Source: Prostheceraeus crozeri
Lineage: Eukaryota > Platyhelminthes > Polycladida > Euryleptidae
Direction of reading: 5' to 3'
Assembly: GCA_907163375.1 (NCBI GenBank)
Contig: CAJQUW010002150.1
Coordinates: forward strand, 171,768-235,767
DNA length: 64,000 nucleotides
The notes below the pieces were generated by a model. It was not told where the DNA came from. It saw only the letters and a list, made by a program, of their open reading frames with translations, and made no database searches. Shown one piece after another: positions 1-12,645 of this stretch (the first letter of the stretch is position 1; the number at the start of each line of letters is the position of its first letter). A program made the position numbers and the translations under genes.

Positions 1-1705
1 CTCCACCATATCCATGGATACATAAATTTCGATATCCATCCATGGACACCCGTATCCACGGCAAGCCTGGTGTAGATGGGCGCTTATCAGACAGTGGGCC
101 TCTGTTGGAGAGTGGGTTTCATGTTAATGTTACTCTCGAAATCATTTCACTTTTACTTGAAAGAAATGCCAGATTAGCACATTGACTTTTTCCTTGATGA
201 TGAATGATTTCCCATGATTCCTCGGTCAACAAAGAGTTTGCCGTTTTACATAACAGAGAAATTGATTGATTGCGTAATAACAGCTGTGATGTCAATTTAA
301 TGCGCATCTGTAGCGATGTACTTTCACGGCGTTGAAATGCCCACTTGATATCGGTTAGCTACTTTGAAATTTATCCTTTAGCATTCACATTTTATCGGAG
401 AGAGCGATGATGCAGTTTTATACATGTATATTCCCTAGGAAATGGATATTTCAATCCTCTTCATTTCAAATGACTATTTTCAAATCAAGAACAGAGAACG
501 TCGTTTCTTTCGTTTACCACCAGAGAGTATGATCGTCAAGTTTGATGCGTTATATCAAAATTTTGGAGCATTACAGAAGGATAGGAGAAATGATTTGAAA
601 AATTGAAAATGTTGATCCAGAATTATGCAGTACACCTCTAATACTTTAATGAAATTCCTTAAAATATTTTTAGATAAGATAATCTTGTGTATATTCATGA
701 GGACTCGGGTTTTGCATAATAACTATGCATAATGACAATTGTTTTACAAGTTTCTAATGTCGCTTCTCTTTTAGTCATTTTTTCAAAAATTTTCTGCTTT
801 ATATTCCTTATCATAGTCCCTTAGCATTTTTAAGTTGGTTTGCGAAATTCTTACAAATCTGTTGCAGAAGGGCCTGTTAATAAGCTATTCTCGTTGGTCA
901 ATTCTCTTGACGTGAACTCGTACCAGGTACTGGGAACCCCTTTTCTAATCCGTCAAAGAATGATCAATTTAAATGAAAAAACTGCAAATCAAAATCAAAA
1001 TGAATTAAGGCAAGTCACAAGAAGAAACATCCGGTATCAATTATGTCTCATGTTTTGTATCCTAATTACTTTATATTTTAATATTTTACTTTGAATGTCA
1101 TTGCTGCTGCCAACAATCAAAATAGCAATCCCAAAGAAAAACGGAGGCGCCAAGTAATGCAGCAGAAAAATATCGAACGACTAAAGTCAAATGTTCGCGT
1201 AAAGAGTTGTATTACAAAAATGATGTGAAAATGAAAAATACATCCATTTTAAATATCTCTGCTAAAAGATTTTGCGACCCACCCGCCCCGTAACTGAATT
1301 GAAAATATCCTGGTCTGATTTCGGGACCTCCAGTGATACTAATGGATTTTCTCAACAGGACTTTGTTCAACTTTCTGAACGTTGAAGGATTAAAGTCAAT
1401 TATTTCACACCTGATTATTTGCGCCTGTATGTAAACAGTGAGTGAAATATAAACAAAGTTCATAACATCATTGATGCATGCATATCCTTCAATACTTGAA
1501 TTATCATCTGATAATAAACAAAATTCGAAACTGAAATGCTTGATAAACAAGAAATCAAGTTAGAAGATACTTCATAGAATGGAATTAAGGAGGCTACAAT
1601 GGCAGGGGGCATATCTAAAGCCACTGTCGAACTGTTTAGAAACAAAGGATAGTACATTTCTCCATGCCATAACACACTGCGATCATTTTCGACTTAATGG
1701 AACAA
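1..1705. other. No gene recognised; AT-rich intergenic DNA
   Basis: Only short open frames without recognisable motifs occur here. The first 60 bases carry imperfect repeats of a TATCCATGGA-like motif, the sort of repetition found near hAT-type element ends, but no second end is visible. Confidence 0.5.
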
Positions 1706-2227
1706 CCCAGAATTAGACAGGTCGTCTCTTCTTCCGTTTGACTAGAAGGGAAGCATTGGAACATGTAACGTTATTGAAATGGCATAATCTGCTGACTAAA
1801 TACCATAGCAATCGAACAATGAGCAGCCAGTTCAACATCTAACACGCCATATTGTGCGAAGTATTAGTGACTGTTATCAACCGGATCACACAGCAAAGAG
1901 ACACAGTCGATGTCAAGCTCGACAGAGAAGTTTGTGAACGTTTTTCCATGCTCCTGCTAACTTTTTTTAAAATGATCGGAAACACCAACATTATTGAGAA
2001 AACTTTTGCGCAATGATCTGAATTCTTCGAATCTGAAGGAATCGTGGCGATCGGAGCATTTTGAAGGAATTCAGAGCAATCCGCAAGCGAAGCACGACTA
2101 TTTTTCCTATCTCTGTAAGGTATTAGAAATGTCTTTTTGCCCACTTATTAAGTTCCTGCATGTGCCATCTGTTTGAATCAGTTTGCACTTCTAGCAAGGT
2201 GATACGATTAAACAATCTAATTCTGTG
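1706..2227 (+). mobile_element. hAT-like MITE, CACAGAATTAGA family, copy A
   Basis: A 0.52-kb repeat that begins CCCAGAATTAGAC and ends CTAATTCTGTG, so its ends are inverted copies of CACAGAATTAGA with one mismatch at the left tip. The interior matches the copies at 2311, 21073, 24328 and 46500. It has no transposase domain. No target duplication is visible at this copy; the 46500 copy has an 8-bp one, which points to the hAT superfamily. Confidence 0.8.
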
Positions 2228-2231
2228 GATT

Positions 2232-2310
2232 AATAGCTTACGGACATACGTTTACTCGAGACGCTCGGGACGCTTGTGTTTGCTTTGCTTTCAGTGTGGC
2301 TGAGGCCTAA
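2232..2310 (+). mobile_element. Half copy of the CAGCCACACTG-type MITE
   Basis: The stretch from ATAGCTTACGGACATACG to CAGTGTGGCTGAGGCCTAA matches the right part of the 196-bp element at 10192-10387. It sits between copies A and B of the CACAGAATTAGA MITE and coincides with the missing 5-prime end of copy B. Confidence 0.65.
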
Positions 2311-2756
2311 CGCTAATGAAATGGCACAATCTGCTGACATAATAGCATAGCAATCGAACAATGAGCAGACAGTTCAGCATTAAACAGCCAAATTGTGCAA
2401 AGTTTCAGTGACTGTTATCAGCCGGATCACACAGCAAAGAGACACAGACGATGTCAAGGTCGACAGAGAAGTTTATGAACGTTTTTTCGTGCGCCTGCTA
2501 ACTTTTTTAATAATGATCGGAAACACCAACATTATCGAGAAAACTTTTGCACAATTATCTGAATTCTTCGAATCTGAAGGAATCGTGGCGATCGGAACAT
2601 TTTTAAGGAATTCACAGCAATCCGCAAGAGGCGCACGACTGCTTTCCTATCTCTGTAATTTCTTTTTGTCCACTTAGTAAGTTCCTGCATGTGCCATCGT
2701 TTTGAATCAGTTTGCACTTCCAGCAAAGTGATACGGTTAAACAATCTAATTCTGTG
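2311..2756 (+). mobile_element. hAT-like MITE, CACAGAATTAGA family, copy B (5-prime truncated)
   Basis: From TAATGAAATGGCACAATCTG to CTAATTCTGTG this follows copy A with scattered substitutions, but the first 70 or so bases are absent. The preceding bases belong to a different MITE. It is arranged head to tail with copy A. Confidence 0.78.
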
Positions 2757-3730
2757 GGAGCAACGCTTCACATCGGTAGGAAATAGTACTTTCATCCTAC
2801 TTGCCAGGGAGAGGACCAGGGCTACAGAATGAGGCTCACATAAATCTGCGTTGCCACCGGCTTCAACAAGGACAATTGAAGTGGAGAGCATGTGCTTTAG
2901 CAAACATTAGCACATCAATACATTCTACTGCCCATGAAGATGAAAAAACAGGATTATGCGTCTTTTCTTTATAACTGAACACCTGTAAACATCTGTGAAT
3001 CAAGGATTCACATCCCTGCTGCGAACATTATTCAGTCAAATCTTCACACTCGTCTTCATCTACTATCTAAAATCAATATATGATAGAATGGCATTCCTGT
3101 TACTTTATCTTCTCTCCTCTTCAAAGTGCGAGGCTATCGATGATTTTAGATAACAGAAGTACGAAGAAAATGGAATGCTAAATGAGAGCAATCCAATTTC
3201 AGTGCATACACGTGAAATTGTTTTATTTCAATTAACTTGTCCACTATAGAACGCAAACGACGCATTAAATTAGCAAAATTAAATTTGCTATGCATCTATC
3301 GCCTATTGCGCAAGAAGAGCTTTATTAAGGGTTTCGATCGTTTCAAGATCTCTACTGCCAATGGTTATCAGCAAATTTCAATTTTGACGACAGCTTGTTA
3401 TACTTTTCATGTTGATCTATACTTTATTATCAATGAAAAGAAAATATTTCAAATGAAGTTATCAGTCACTTTGTTACAGCGTCTGGTAAAAGATTAAAAA
3501 TAAACATAGATCTTCTAGCGTCTGATGAGCAATAGAAGAATTGATATTTGCGGGCATTCACTCACAGACGCAAGAGTTGTGGACGGAAAACTTTAACATA
3601 ATTCGGTAGTCAACATGCTGGAAAATATGACCTCAACGGTAGCAACAGAGCTGTAGAAATTGTATCATCTCCAACCTTGAGATCGGACAACGGACATAAT
3701 TATTAGATATCAAAGACTGTACACAATAGT
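2757..3730. other. No gene recognised
   Basis: AT-rich DNA with only short frames. No repeat shared with the rest of the window was noticed. Confidence 0.45.
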
Positions 3731-3805
3731 AGTGCTGCAGCCAGAACGAGTTTCTGCAGGTTAACGATACCGAAAATGAAACTTTCACAGAATTATACAG
3801 TTGGT
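3731..3805 (+). mobile_element. Degenerate solo terminus of the foldback family
   Basis: GCAGCCAGAACGAGTTTCTG, followed by CCGAAAATGA and CTTTCACAGAAT, matches the 76-bp terminal unit at 32242-32545 with several substitutions; the expected TAGTCCG start reads TAGTGCT. No opposite end is nearby, so this is an old or truncated copy. Confidence 0.7.
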
Positions 3806-4681
3806 CGTAAAACATGACCGCGTTTTTTCTAACTCTTTCCTTTCTTGAATATAGAGACACTTCCTGTTCGAGTGCAGTCACGAAATCTTCACCGCTTTTT
3901 CACGGTCGAAGATGATAGATATTTTATTCTTTCCTTATTCAACTGCTTAACCGACCGATGGCTTCTGGTATAATGTGTGATGTACGTTTGTCGAATACAT
4001 CTATTTACTGCAAAATGAAGTAAAAAACATGCTGCCATTATTGAAAGTTATTTCTTATTGAATAAAATATCATTTATGCATGCTAGGACCGACATGTAAT
4101 AAAAGCTGTGAGTTTCTGTTGCATCGCAGGATTGTCTGCCGGTCAGAAACCGGTGAACTGGTCAACCAACCGGTCGAGAGATTGACCGGCTTTGTCCGCA
4201 TCGACGATTCCGAAACTGGTTCCAATTTTTGGGATCTCAATTCGCCTTGCTGAGCTTAGTGTGAATAAGTTTATCCATGTAGCCTATTTGTCAGATTGGC
4301 GCAGTACTTCCATGACTTTGCATCAAATCTCTTACTCAAACAAGAAAAGTAGCAATTATCAGCCTTCGCATGACAATTCGAATGAATTGCAATGATCTTG
4401 CCTAATTCTCCAAGTGAATAACAATCACATCTGCCCGCAAACTAAAATAATTACAAAAACATGCTAAGGAGCATCTGCGTGGGTGTTCCAGTTTGTCTTC
4501 TTTTGAGTAAATTTTTAGAATTCAAATTTTCAATTCATCAACCGAAATTGCGTGCTGTTCATTTATTTCTCGATTGTCTACCGGTATTTCAGAAACTCCA
4601 TTGTAATTACTGAGTTGAAATTAAAACGTTAGAAAATTGTTCAATGAATTTCTGACTTTCAAAATATAAAGACTTGATTTT
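3806..4681. other. No gene; ACCGG-rich patch near 4138-4190
   Basis: No coding signal. Within about 55 bases the motif ACCGG or CCGGT occurs repeatedly, bounded by GCCGGTCA and its inverse TGACCGGC. This may be a decayed transposon end. Confidence 0.4.
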
Positions 4682-5213
4682 TATTAAATCAAAGAAATAT
4701 GCCTTGTTGCTGTTTTACTTAAAATTTTATTTTCTCTTCTCTTAAGCTTTCGCCACTACCGACCTTGTCAAAAGTGTAAGTGGTTGGACATATTAACATG
4801 GCAAAATACAAAAATGTTTAAAAGTCAAAGAGATGGATAGAAAAGTCTAGGAAAGTATCAATTAATTAAATTGTCCAGTGCTGGAGAACTGGAGAACAAA
4901 CGTAAGAGTGATCGGACATCACAAAGATCCCATCAATCTCCAATTTCTTGAAAGTATAATAATTCAACAAAGAAAACCGACCATTAATTTCCACGAAGAG
5001 AGCCGTGCACTGGACAATTTAATTAATTGATACTATGTACCTTCCTAGACTTTTCTATCCATCTCTTTGACTTTTAAACATTTTTGTATTTTGCCATGTT
5101 AATAAGTCCAACCACTTGCACTTTTGACAAGACTGGTAGTGGCGAAAGCTTAAGAGAAGAGAAAATAAAATTTTAAGTAGAACAGCAGCAAGGCATATTT
5201 CTTTGATTTAATA
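4682..5213. repeat. Long inverted repeat (arms of about 200 bp)
   Basis: The left arm, 4682-4881, from TATTAAATCAAAGAAATATG to GTCCAGTGC, reappears inverted at 5007-5213 with few mismatches. The spacer is about 125 bases. The whole could fold into one hairpin. It may be a foldback or long-TIR MITE, or a local inverted duplication. No target duplication was identified. Confidence 0.85.
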
Positions 5214-6000
5214 CAAAACTATATAATGCTGCTTTGATCAAACGAACACCTCTTTACATTTTATAAAAGTTTGGTCCAGAAAGTGATTAGAAAACTCAAT
5301 GTTGGTCAAACACGGACTGTTACTGCAAAATACAAAGTCATACTCTCTCAAGGGACATTGAGGAAGTCACATTTGTATGTGAAGTTTCATTCATTTCATT
5401 TTGTTGCTCTTTTTCTTCAATTCTCAGAAAATTTTAGGGTCAATGGCTTTCTACTCCATAACGGGAAAACTGCGATCAAGATGAGGTCAATTCGGTTCTA
5501 ATGATGAAACTGCAAACTCGCAGAATGTCCAGAAATTGCCAGAAAGAATGCTTTATTTTAAAAATAGCTTGTGAGTTCTTGGTTAGAGTCTTCCTCCCAC
5601 CATTTTCTAACACTTTTTGATTACATTTGATAGGCCAGATTATTTCCAAGTTCTTGCGAGTGGAAATTTCAGTAAAATATTGGAATTATGTGAAAAATAA
5701 CCCTATTCATCTTTATAATGATAAGTTGTTCTGGTTGAGCGGGTAGAGGCACTATTCTCGCATATTCAGGCTTCTTGTCAAAGTATTCTTGACGAATTCG
5801 TTATTGGCACGCATGTTGGTATGCCTATATCATCATTTGATTTAAAGAGAGAATATAATTGTTTTATTCGTCGATGACGGCTGGCGTTCCTGTTCCATAT
5901 CTGTTGTTGTCGGTTCCTGATAAAATTGGGTATTCGGGTCAATAAGAGATCGCTTCTCCAAAGTTATCCCGTCTCGTCAAATCTTTCATTCATCATTGCG
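5214..6000. other. No gene recognised
   Basis: One 76-codon frame at 5271-5501 has no recognisable domain. A short CT run at 6007-6031 follows. Confidence 0.4.
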
Positions 6001-6154
6001 CCATTGCTCTCTCTCTCTCTCTCTCTCTCTCAAAATTCAAAAGATTCAAAAATTCAAAGGGTTTTATTTCGATAAGAAATACCCGGTCAGCAAGAACAGA
6101 TGACTCCATCATTACAATATGAGCGGAATGTTGAAAAATGATTTACACACTATA

Positions 6155-7128
6155 TGAATGAATTCTCATACGATGATGAAAATCATCCCAGTAGCCATTT
6201 ATAATAGAATATAATGCTTACTAATTTAAATTATTAATTGAAGTAGTCCTAATGAGGACTGATGGCGTTCTCCAATCCGCAAGTGTGCAAAGGCAATGCT
6301 ACTGTAACCATTGGATTAATCAGTTCTTAAAAGAACTCAATGGAGCTTTCTCGTGGCAACGAATTAAAATTGATCAGCTTTGGCCCAATATCTGGTAAAA
6401 ATGGAAATCTTAAGACTTGCAATAATACTCATTCTTGCTGTTAATATACTAATACCATAGATTCCAAACACTGCCGTATACACGTTCAAAACAGACGTCT
6501 AATATACTGTACCGACTACAGATGCTGATAGTGGAAATAGAATAGGACTATTGTCACCATAGGTTAAGGAAATTAAAAATGGATATTATAAAACAACAGG
6601 AAACCGATGAATAAAAATTGGAAAAGTGGAGGTAAAATATGGAAATACAACGATGCTACTTCACCGATTACAAGTGAACTATATCTGACATTACACAAAA
6701 TGGATAATGGTAAGAGTGGATAAGTGGAAAGTGGATAATGGAAGTAAACAATAGAACTACAATGACACTACTACACCGAAAGCAATGAAACTATACACAC
6801 TATACCTAAGACTACACATGGAAAATACTATTTCTTCACTTGAATTTGTTATCGCCAGTTTCTTCATCCGTCTATAATACTTCATGTAATTCCACATTTC
6901 TTCATTTGATTTACAATACATCGACCACTACTTCAGCTACCGATTAAGGGATATAAAACATAATACTGCACTCAAACCCAGACGAGCGGGGTCCCACACA
7001 TAGTGGCTGACAAAATACTGAATAGGTAATGATATGTCTTGAAAGATATGTCACAAAGATAAATCAGACATCATTCAATTGTTGCGTTTCCCACATGTAA
7101 ACTGATCCTGACATTAAATTCATCCCAT
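6155..7128 (+). repeat. 1-kb unclassified dispersed repeat, copy 1
   Basis: Starts near CTCATACGATGATGAAAATC and runs to CCCATCAATAAAT. It is nearly the same as 52013-53025 with few visible substitutions, so the copies diverged recently or were homogenised. Relative to copy 2 it lacks about 57 bases near 6968 and carries a short extra stretch near 6700. There is no ORF, and no clear terminal repeat or target duplication. It could be a solo LTR or a non-autonomous element. Confidence 0.8.
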
Positions 7129-7559
7129 CAATAAATTTAAATTATGATTATTGTGATTATTTATGAACTTTAAATTAATGCAACTATCGTGACCGTCGAC
7201 AACACATTGAACTACACACAACTTGATCAGCATCACATCATGAAGTTTTCACAAATGATTATTAATCAAATCTTGCAAAGGCCAGCAGAAAAAAATGTAT
7301 ATATGTAAACATTTGATACGACAAGAAGAAAAAATCGCAAGTTAAGAAATAGCCATAATCGCGTAATATAGATTCCTCTCGAGATGAGGGTCACTAGCTA
7401 CTACAATAAAGATCAATTAGGATGATCTTAATAATTTTAAACAACTATAATGCTGTTGTAGATCCTATGTATCTAACTGTATCTCACCTGTAACAGATTG
7501 ACAAAGGAAATATGATCTGAGAAGATGTATTAATTATACGTTTGTGCCGGCCTTTGCTT

Positions 7560-7740
<181 letters not shown>

Positions 7741-9417
7741 AGGGTGACACTCCCCTTGGAAATGTATGAAGTATTTGAAACAGAATAATGGTTCTCCACT
7801 GATACTTCTTTTCCGCATTCATTTTTTGTCAAAAATTTAGAAATTTCGTTGTATTTGGTAGGAATCTATCATAATTTAAATAACCACTAAATCAGTTACT
7901 AGTATCTGCTTTACATGCAGTTGTGCGCACACTCTGCGCTGTAGTCAAAGCTACTACATAAAAATGGAAGCACTTACCCAGAGGAAATTCCAGGAATCTT
8001 CACTTTCAGCATTAGCAACCGTTTATCTATGAAGGATGAGAGATTTAAGGCACGTAATTAGCATATGAATTATATTTCCATTTCTCGACATTTCTATCTT
8101 CATATTTCATCGGACATTCATTAAATACTACCTTAACACACTTTTCATCTCATACAGATCTCATATAGAAACCAGTACACATAGATATCAAATGATGAGA
8201 TTCACTTCGCATACGAGGACATTCTACGCTCACAGGAAGTTCTATTGTATCACGAGACCAGTAGAACATACTCGTTCAGCCTTCACAGAATACTGGCTTA
8301 TTAACAGTCGAATGATTGACTCAAAACATCGATTTATGGTTCACTTTCAAGTGTTGTAAATTTGTTTGAGGATAAAGACGGATCACCTTATCGGCATATC
8401 GCGTTCTACAGCTCATTATTTCTCTATTAGATCGTGTTGGGACTCATTTCATTTATAGCGTTTGTAGCCAAAATGAGTATGACTCGATATCTCCGCAGTG
8501 CTTCGATTTCCTCATCTATGCTATTCCATTTCGTAATTCCTTTACTTTTTTTAACTCCATTTTTAATGTCTCATATACCCAAATATTTTGTATTTACTCA
8601 AACAGAAATCACTGATATTGCATTGTTTTGAAATCATAAAGGTAATTATCAATAAGTTTTGTTCCTCTCTAATGGAAAATGAGTTTTAATGGCATACGGA
8701 CTAATGGCAAGCGCAGTAATGGTTTCGCAGTAATGGGTTTGTGGTAATTGTGTTCGCTAATGGAATTTTGCGTCTGTGGATCGACACGCCCCAAACATGT
8801 GTTGAAGCTTTAAAATATAAAAAACTTATACAAGATCGCGTCATAAAATATTGGATCTGGAATAGCAATATTCTCTATTGATTCAAACAATTAAAAAACA
8901 GATGTAATTTTAACACAAGTTGACGTTGACAATGTTTTAGGAGTATTGAAGGCTCTTCCCATTAAATTGTCAATAAGAACAAATAAATGTAGCAGAGAGA
9001 AATCATCTTCGTAAGTCAGAGTCTGGAAGATGAACAGGTCACAATTTCGAATGGATTGATGAAGTGTGCGGTGATTCAGACGGCAATGCGTGAAAGACTG
9101 TGAAGCAGATGATTTGTAGATGGTTTTAAAGAGACTTTCAAAGAAGTTGTCGACTTCTTGAAATTCTTTTTGGATATGTAATCTACTATATAAATTGAAT
9201 ACTATATAAATATATATTGAATCTTTGGTTTTCGCGAAAACTCACGCTAAATTACTTTGAAGTTACTGCAAGTGATAATATCTTGCAATGCACACAATTA
9301 AAGAGTGGGCCGTGATTTGACCTGATATCTTTGAACAGAATCAACCACTTCGGGCCTGAAAATGTTGGAATCAAAAAATTGTGGTTTGAATACGACGGGT
9401 CATTTGAGGTTTGTAGA
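7741..9417. other. No gene recognised
   Basis: AT-rich. Imperfect short repeats of a TAATGG-type motif occur at about 8690-8770. No domain-bearing frame. Confidence 0.45.
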
Positions 9418-9425
9418 ATGCCAAC

Positions 9426-10579
9426 CAAAGGTGGACAAAACTTAATTTTTCAGATCCGCATCCGCAACAATATTGCATTTTCTATCCGCATCCGCGCTGC
9501 ATCCGCACCGAATCCGCAATAGTAAAAGTCTTCGAAATTATTCTGTAACTCGTTCAGATTAACTTAAAAGGAAAATTGTGTTTTTGTGGATTTTCCATCT
9601 ATAGGCATATCCTTTATGCTGAAACGGTCAACAAACTAACAGATAATTTTGCCTAAGTTCAGCCCATGAAAAACTACGAATAGTAAGCTTAGAATAGATG
9701 TCATGTATAGGGTTTACTAGGGATGTAGCCTAACCCACTATCTTTATGGACCGGTTTTCAACGGATGATTTGATTTTATCCGTCCATGAACGAGCCTACT
9801 TAAGCAATTTGAGTCATTAATACTCGTATAAAGGCCAGGATTTATCTATTTATTTTATATATTAACAAGCTTATGTACAAGCTATATACAGTCACACCCA
9901 CAGGTAATGTCCTGAGCAGAGTGAAATTAGGCCGCACTGAGTTTACATCACGACGGGGTGGGCAACACACTTGATATCGATATTCTCATTAAGTCACTCT
10001 TGCCTATGTACTTGTAGATAGCTCGGACAACTATTATTTTATGCAATTTTTTTATTATCTTTGGTAGACTTATTCAAAGTATTTGTAAACAGTATGTATG
10101 GATTAGAAGTCCTAGAAAGGATTTGTCGTGTGTCACAACATGGTCCACAGCAGGCACCGCACTGATAGGGAAATTTAGTAAAACTCAAGTCTAAGGTTTC
10201 AGCCACACTGCAAGCTTTTCCAAGCGTTTCCGAGCAAAGCGTTTTGCAGCAAATATAAAGTCATCATTACAGCAGTTGTAGACTGCTACACTGCGAGCAA
10301 AGCAAACCAGAGCGATTTATAGCTTGCGGACATACGTTTGTTCCGGACACTCGTGCTTGCTTTGCTTTCAGTGTGGCTGAGACTTTATTCAAGCCTCCCG
10401 GCACCGTGTTCGCAAAATAGATTTGTAGAGCTTTTAGTGTGTGGAAGCATAGCGTGGATAGTTCAACTTATCCATGAAGTCTTGTTGAATTTGCTGATCT
10501 GCAAAGTTCAACATTTTCCATCCGTATCCGCAAAGTACCAATTTTCCGCATCCGCGCGGATGCAGATTGTCCACCCTTG
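9426..10579 (+). mobile_element. Non-autonomous hAT-like element (outer element of a nest)
   Basis: The left end CAAAGGTGGACAA and right end TTGTCCACCCTTG are inverted with one mismatch. The flank ATGCCAAC (9418-9425) matches TTGCCAAC (11646-11653) at 7 of 8 positions once the element inserted at 10583 is removed, giving an 8-bp target duplication as in hAT elements. Both ends are rich in ATCCGC-type repeats. No transposase is encoded. Confidence 0.85.
10192..10387 (+). mobile_element. 196-bp hAT-like MITE inside the outer element
   Basis: The ends TAAGGTTTCAGCCACACTG and CAGTGTGGCTGAGACTTTA are inverted with two mismatches. The flanks CTCAAGTC and TTCAAGCC agree at 6 of 8 positions, a possible decayed 8-bp duplication. 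A half copy lies at 2232-2310. Confidence 0.75.
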
Positions 10580-10582
10580 TTG

Positions 10583-11640
10583 CAGGGGCGTAGCCAGAAA
10601 ATCAGTTTGGGGGGGAAAAGGTTCTGATGAATTGCAATTCTTAAAACTGGTATTTGATTACATTATACAGTACCTACTTCCTATGATTTTAATTGACGTT
10701 TAAGGAATATACATTTTAACACTTTGTATATTAGAATCTGAAGCTTATCTGAAATACCTGTTAGATAATAAACAATTTTCATTTCATGATTTAGCTTCTC
10801 ATTCACATGGTATATCCAAAATTATTAGATGAATGTTTCTATACCCTTGTTTGTACATGAATAAATAATCAAAAAGCCGAATCTTGTTCAAGGAATTATA
10901 TAATGTCAACTGAAAATTGAAATGCCTCTTTCGATAAACCAATGTGCATAATCGCTCTCAATATTTCAATGTATTAATTGCGATAAAAATTCGATTATAG
11001 CTCTTCCATATTTTTACAAAATAGTTTTTTATTATTTTCCGATTGGCCTCTGCTACAGGTAGAACTGAATAACTTAGGAACATTACAAAAATGTGCGTCT
11101 ACACGTTTATGAGGTAAATGATATTATAAAACATTCAGTTCTTTGTAACGTTCTTAGTCCCTTTGCTAAATTTGATGGAAAAAAGACGCATACCTTTCGA
11201 TTTAGACTGTAAACTTTACTAAACTCAAAGACGGTTGATTACTTATTGTCTTTAGGTAAAAATATATATTAGCCTATATACACTGCAACCGACAAGCGTA
11301 CAACCAAAAATGCACCCGAGCTATTTAAGTGATGATTTGAAATATTGATAATACGTGTGCAGAATCTATACACTGCTTCAGACAAACTTTTGCTGAATCA
11401 TATCATCTGACTTGTTGCACATGTTTCTTCGATGACAAATCTGGATGTAATTGCATTAACAAAGATAAGGAAAGTCGCACCTCTAAATCAGTTGGCAGTA
11501 CTTCAAATAAAATACATGTCGATGTGCAATGAGAATTGTTAAGGATATATTTTAAAATTCAGATTAAAAATGTACTTTTCAACACTACTTAAACGTTTGG
11601 GGGGCCATGGCCCTGGTGGCCCCCTTTAGCTACGCCCCTG
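10583..11640 (+). mobile_element. Non-autonomous hAT-like element with perfect 8-bp target duplication
   Basis: The ends CAGGGGCGTAGC and GCTACGCCCCTG are perfect inverted repeats of a kind common in animal hAT elements, followed by G-rich and preceded by C-rich subterminal runs. CCTTGTTG flanks both sides (10575-10582 and 11641-11648) exactly. The 1058-bp interior has no transposase. It landed across the right junction of the element at 9426-10579 and is therefore younger. Confidence 0.93.
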
Positions 11641-11653
11641 CCTTGTTGCCAAC

Positions 11654-12177
11654 CATGCACGGCATGCCAGACAACACAACATAGCGGCGTAAATACATGC
11701 AAATTGCTGTTGTTGAGTAGTCAAACAAGCAGAACTAAAGACATGCTCATTTTCACTTTACATGTTCGTGTTTATCAACGATGAAAATCATAATTATGAA
11801 CTTGCAGACACAAAATTAATTGTAAAATAATCTCTTCGACGTACCGTGCGTTCTTCAGGTATCAAAAAGAGACCTGATGATGTCTATGTAGGCAACAAGT
11901 GATTCAAAATGTGGTTTTCTACTGCAACTTGCTGAAAATTCTCACAGACAGCCGTATGTGGCCGAATGGCAAGAACTTCGCAGCAGTGCATTTTGCATCT
12001 TTCACTCTAAATAAATCGATGAAAGCGACGCTCCTCACGTTCAAGCATGGTGCAATTTGTAGCAGAGAGACCAAGAAAAAGAGGAGAACAGCAATAGAAA
12101 AGTAAATGAACGGCTGTCTTGAACAATTTTTGCAAATCTTCGACTTGAGGTGGATGAAACAATTGAAAGCAATAGAA
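11654..12177. other. No gene recognised
   Basis: Two short overlapping frames near 11899-12232 have no recognisable features. Confidence 0.4.
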
Positions 12178-12645
12178 AGATGTTCTTAGACGAACAAATT
12201 AAGCAAGAAAATTCCTTGGCAGCCGTAGCCACTGCGGTTCGCCCTACAAGGCTCGGAATGGGCCAATTCTACGGCTCGGAATAGCCCAAGCTAGCTTAAA
12301 ATATCTACAATGGTGAACAAGCTGAAGGACTGCGCAAGGATTTTTCCTGTTTAAAAAAAATTCAAGTCTGAGGACATCTTTCTATTCAATGCCCAGACGA
12401 CCTGGCACTCTGTAATCATTATAATTATCAGCTGCACGGCTAAGCCAGGATAAACAAACGCAGATCAGCCTGTTGTGCAGTCCTTCAGCTTGTTGTGTAG
12501 CCATTCTTGGGCCATTCCGAGCCTTGTAGGGCGAAGCGCAGCGTCTACGACTGCCAATGAATTTTCGTGCTTAATTTATTCAAGTCTGAGGAATGACATC
12601 TTTTTATTCTATGCCCAGACGACCTGGCACTCTGCCATCTTTGTA
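12178..12645. repeat. Inverted repeat combined with a direct repeat
   Basis: The segment around 12178-12325 (landmark GCCCTACAAGGCTCGGAATG) returns inverted at about 12468-12603. A separate motif, TTCAAGTCTGAGG followed by GCCCAGACGACCTGGCACTC, occurs in direct orientation at about 12360-12415 and 12578-12640. This suggests stepwise duplication, or an element that lost one end. Confidence 0.75.

Noticed and set aside
1839-2903. Minus-strand frames over the CACAGAATTAGA MITE copies as transposase
   Set aside because: No DDE or BED-type motif; frames differ between copies, as expected from chance.
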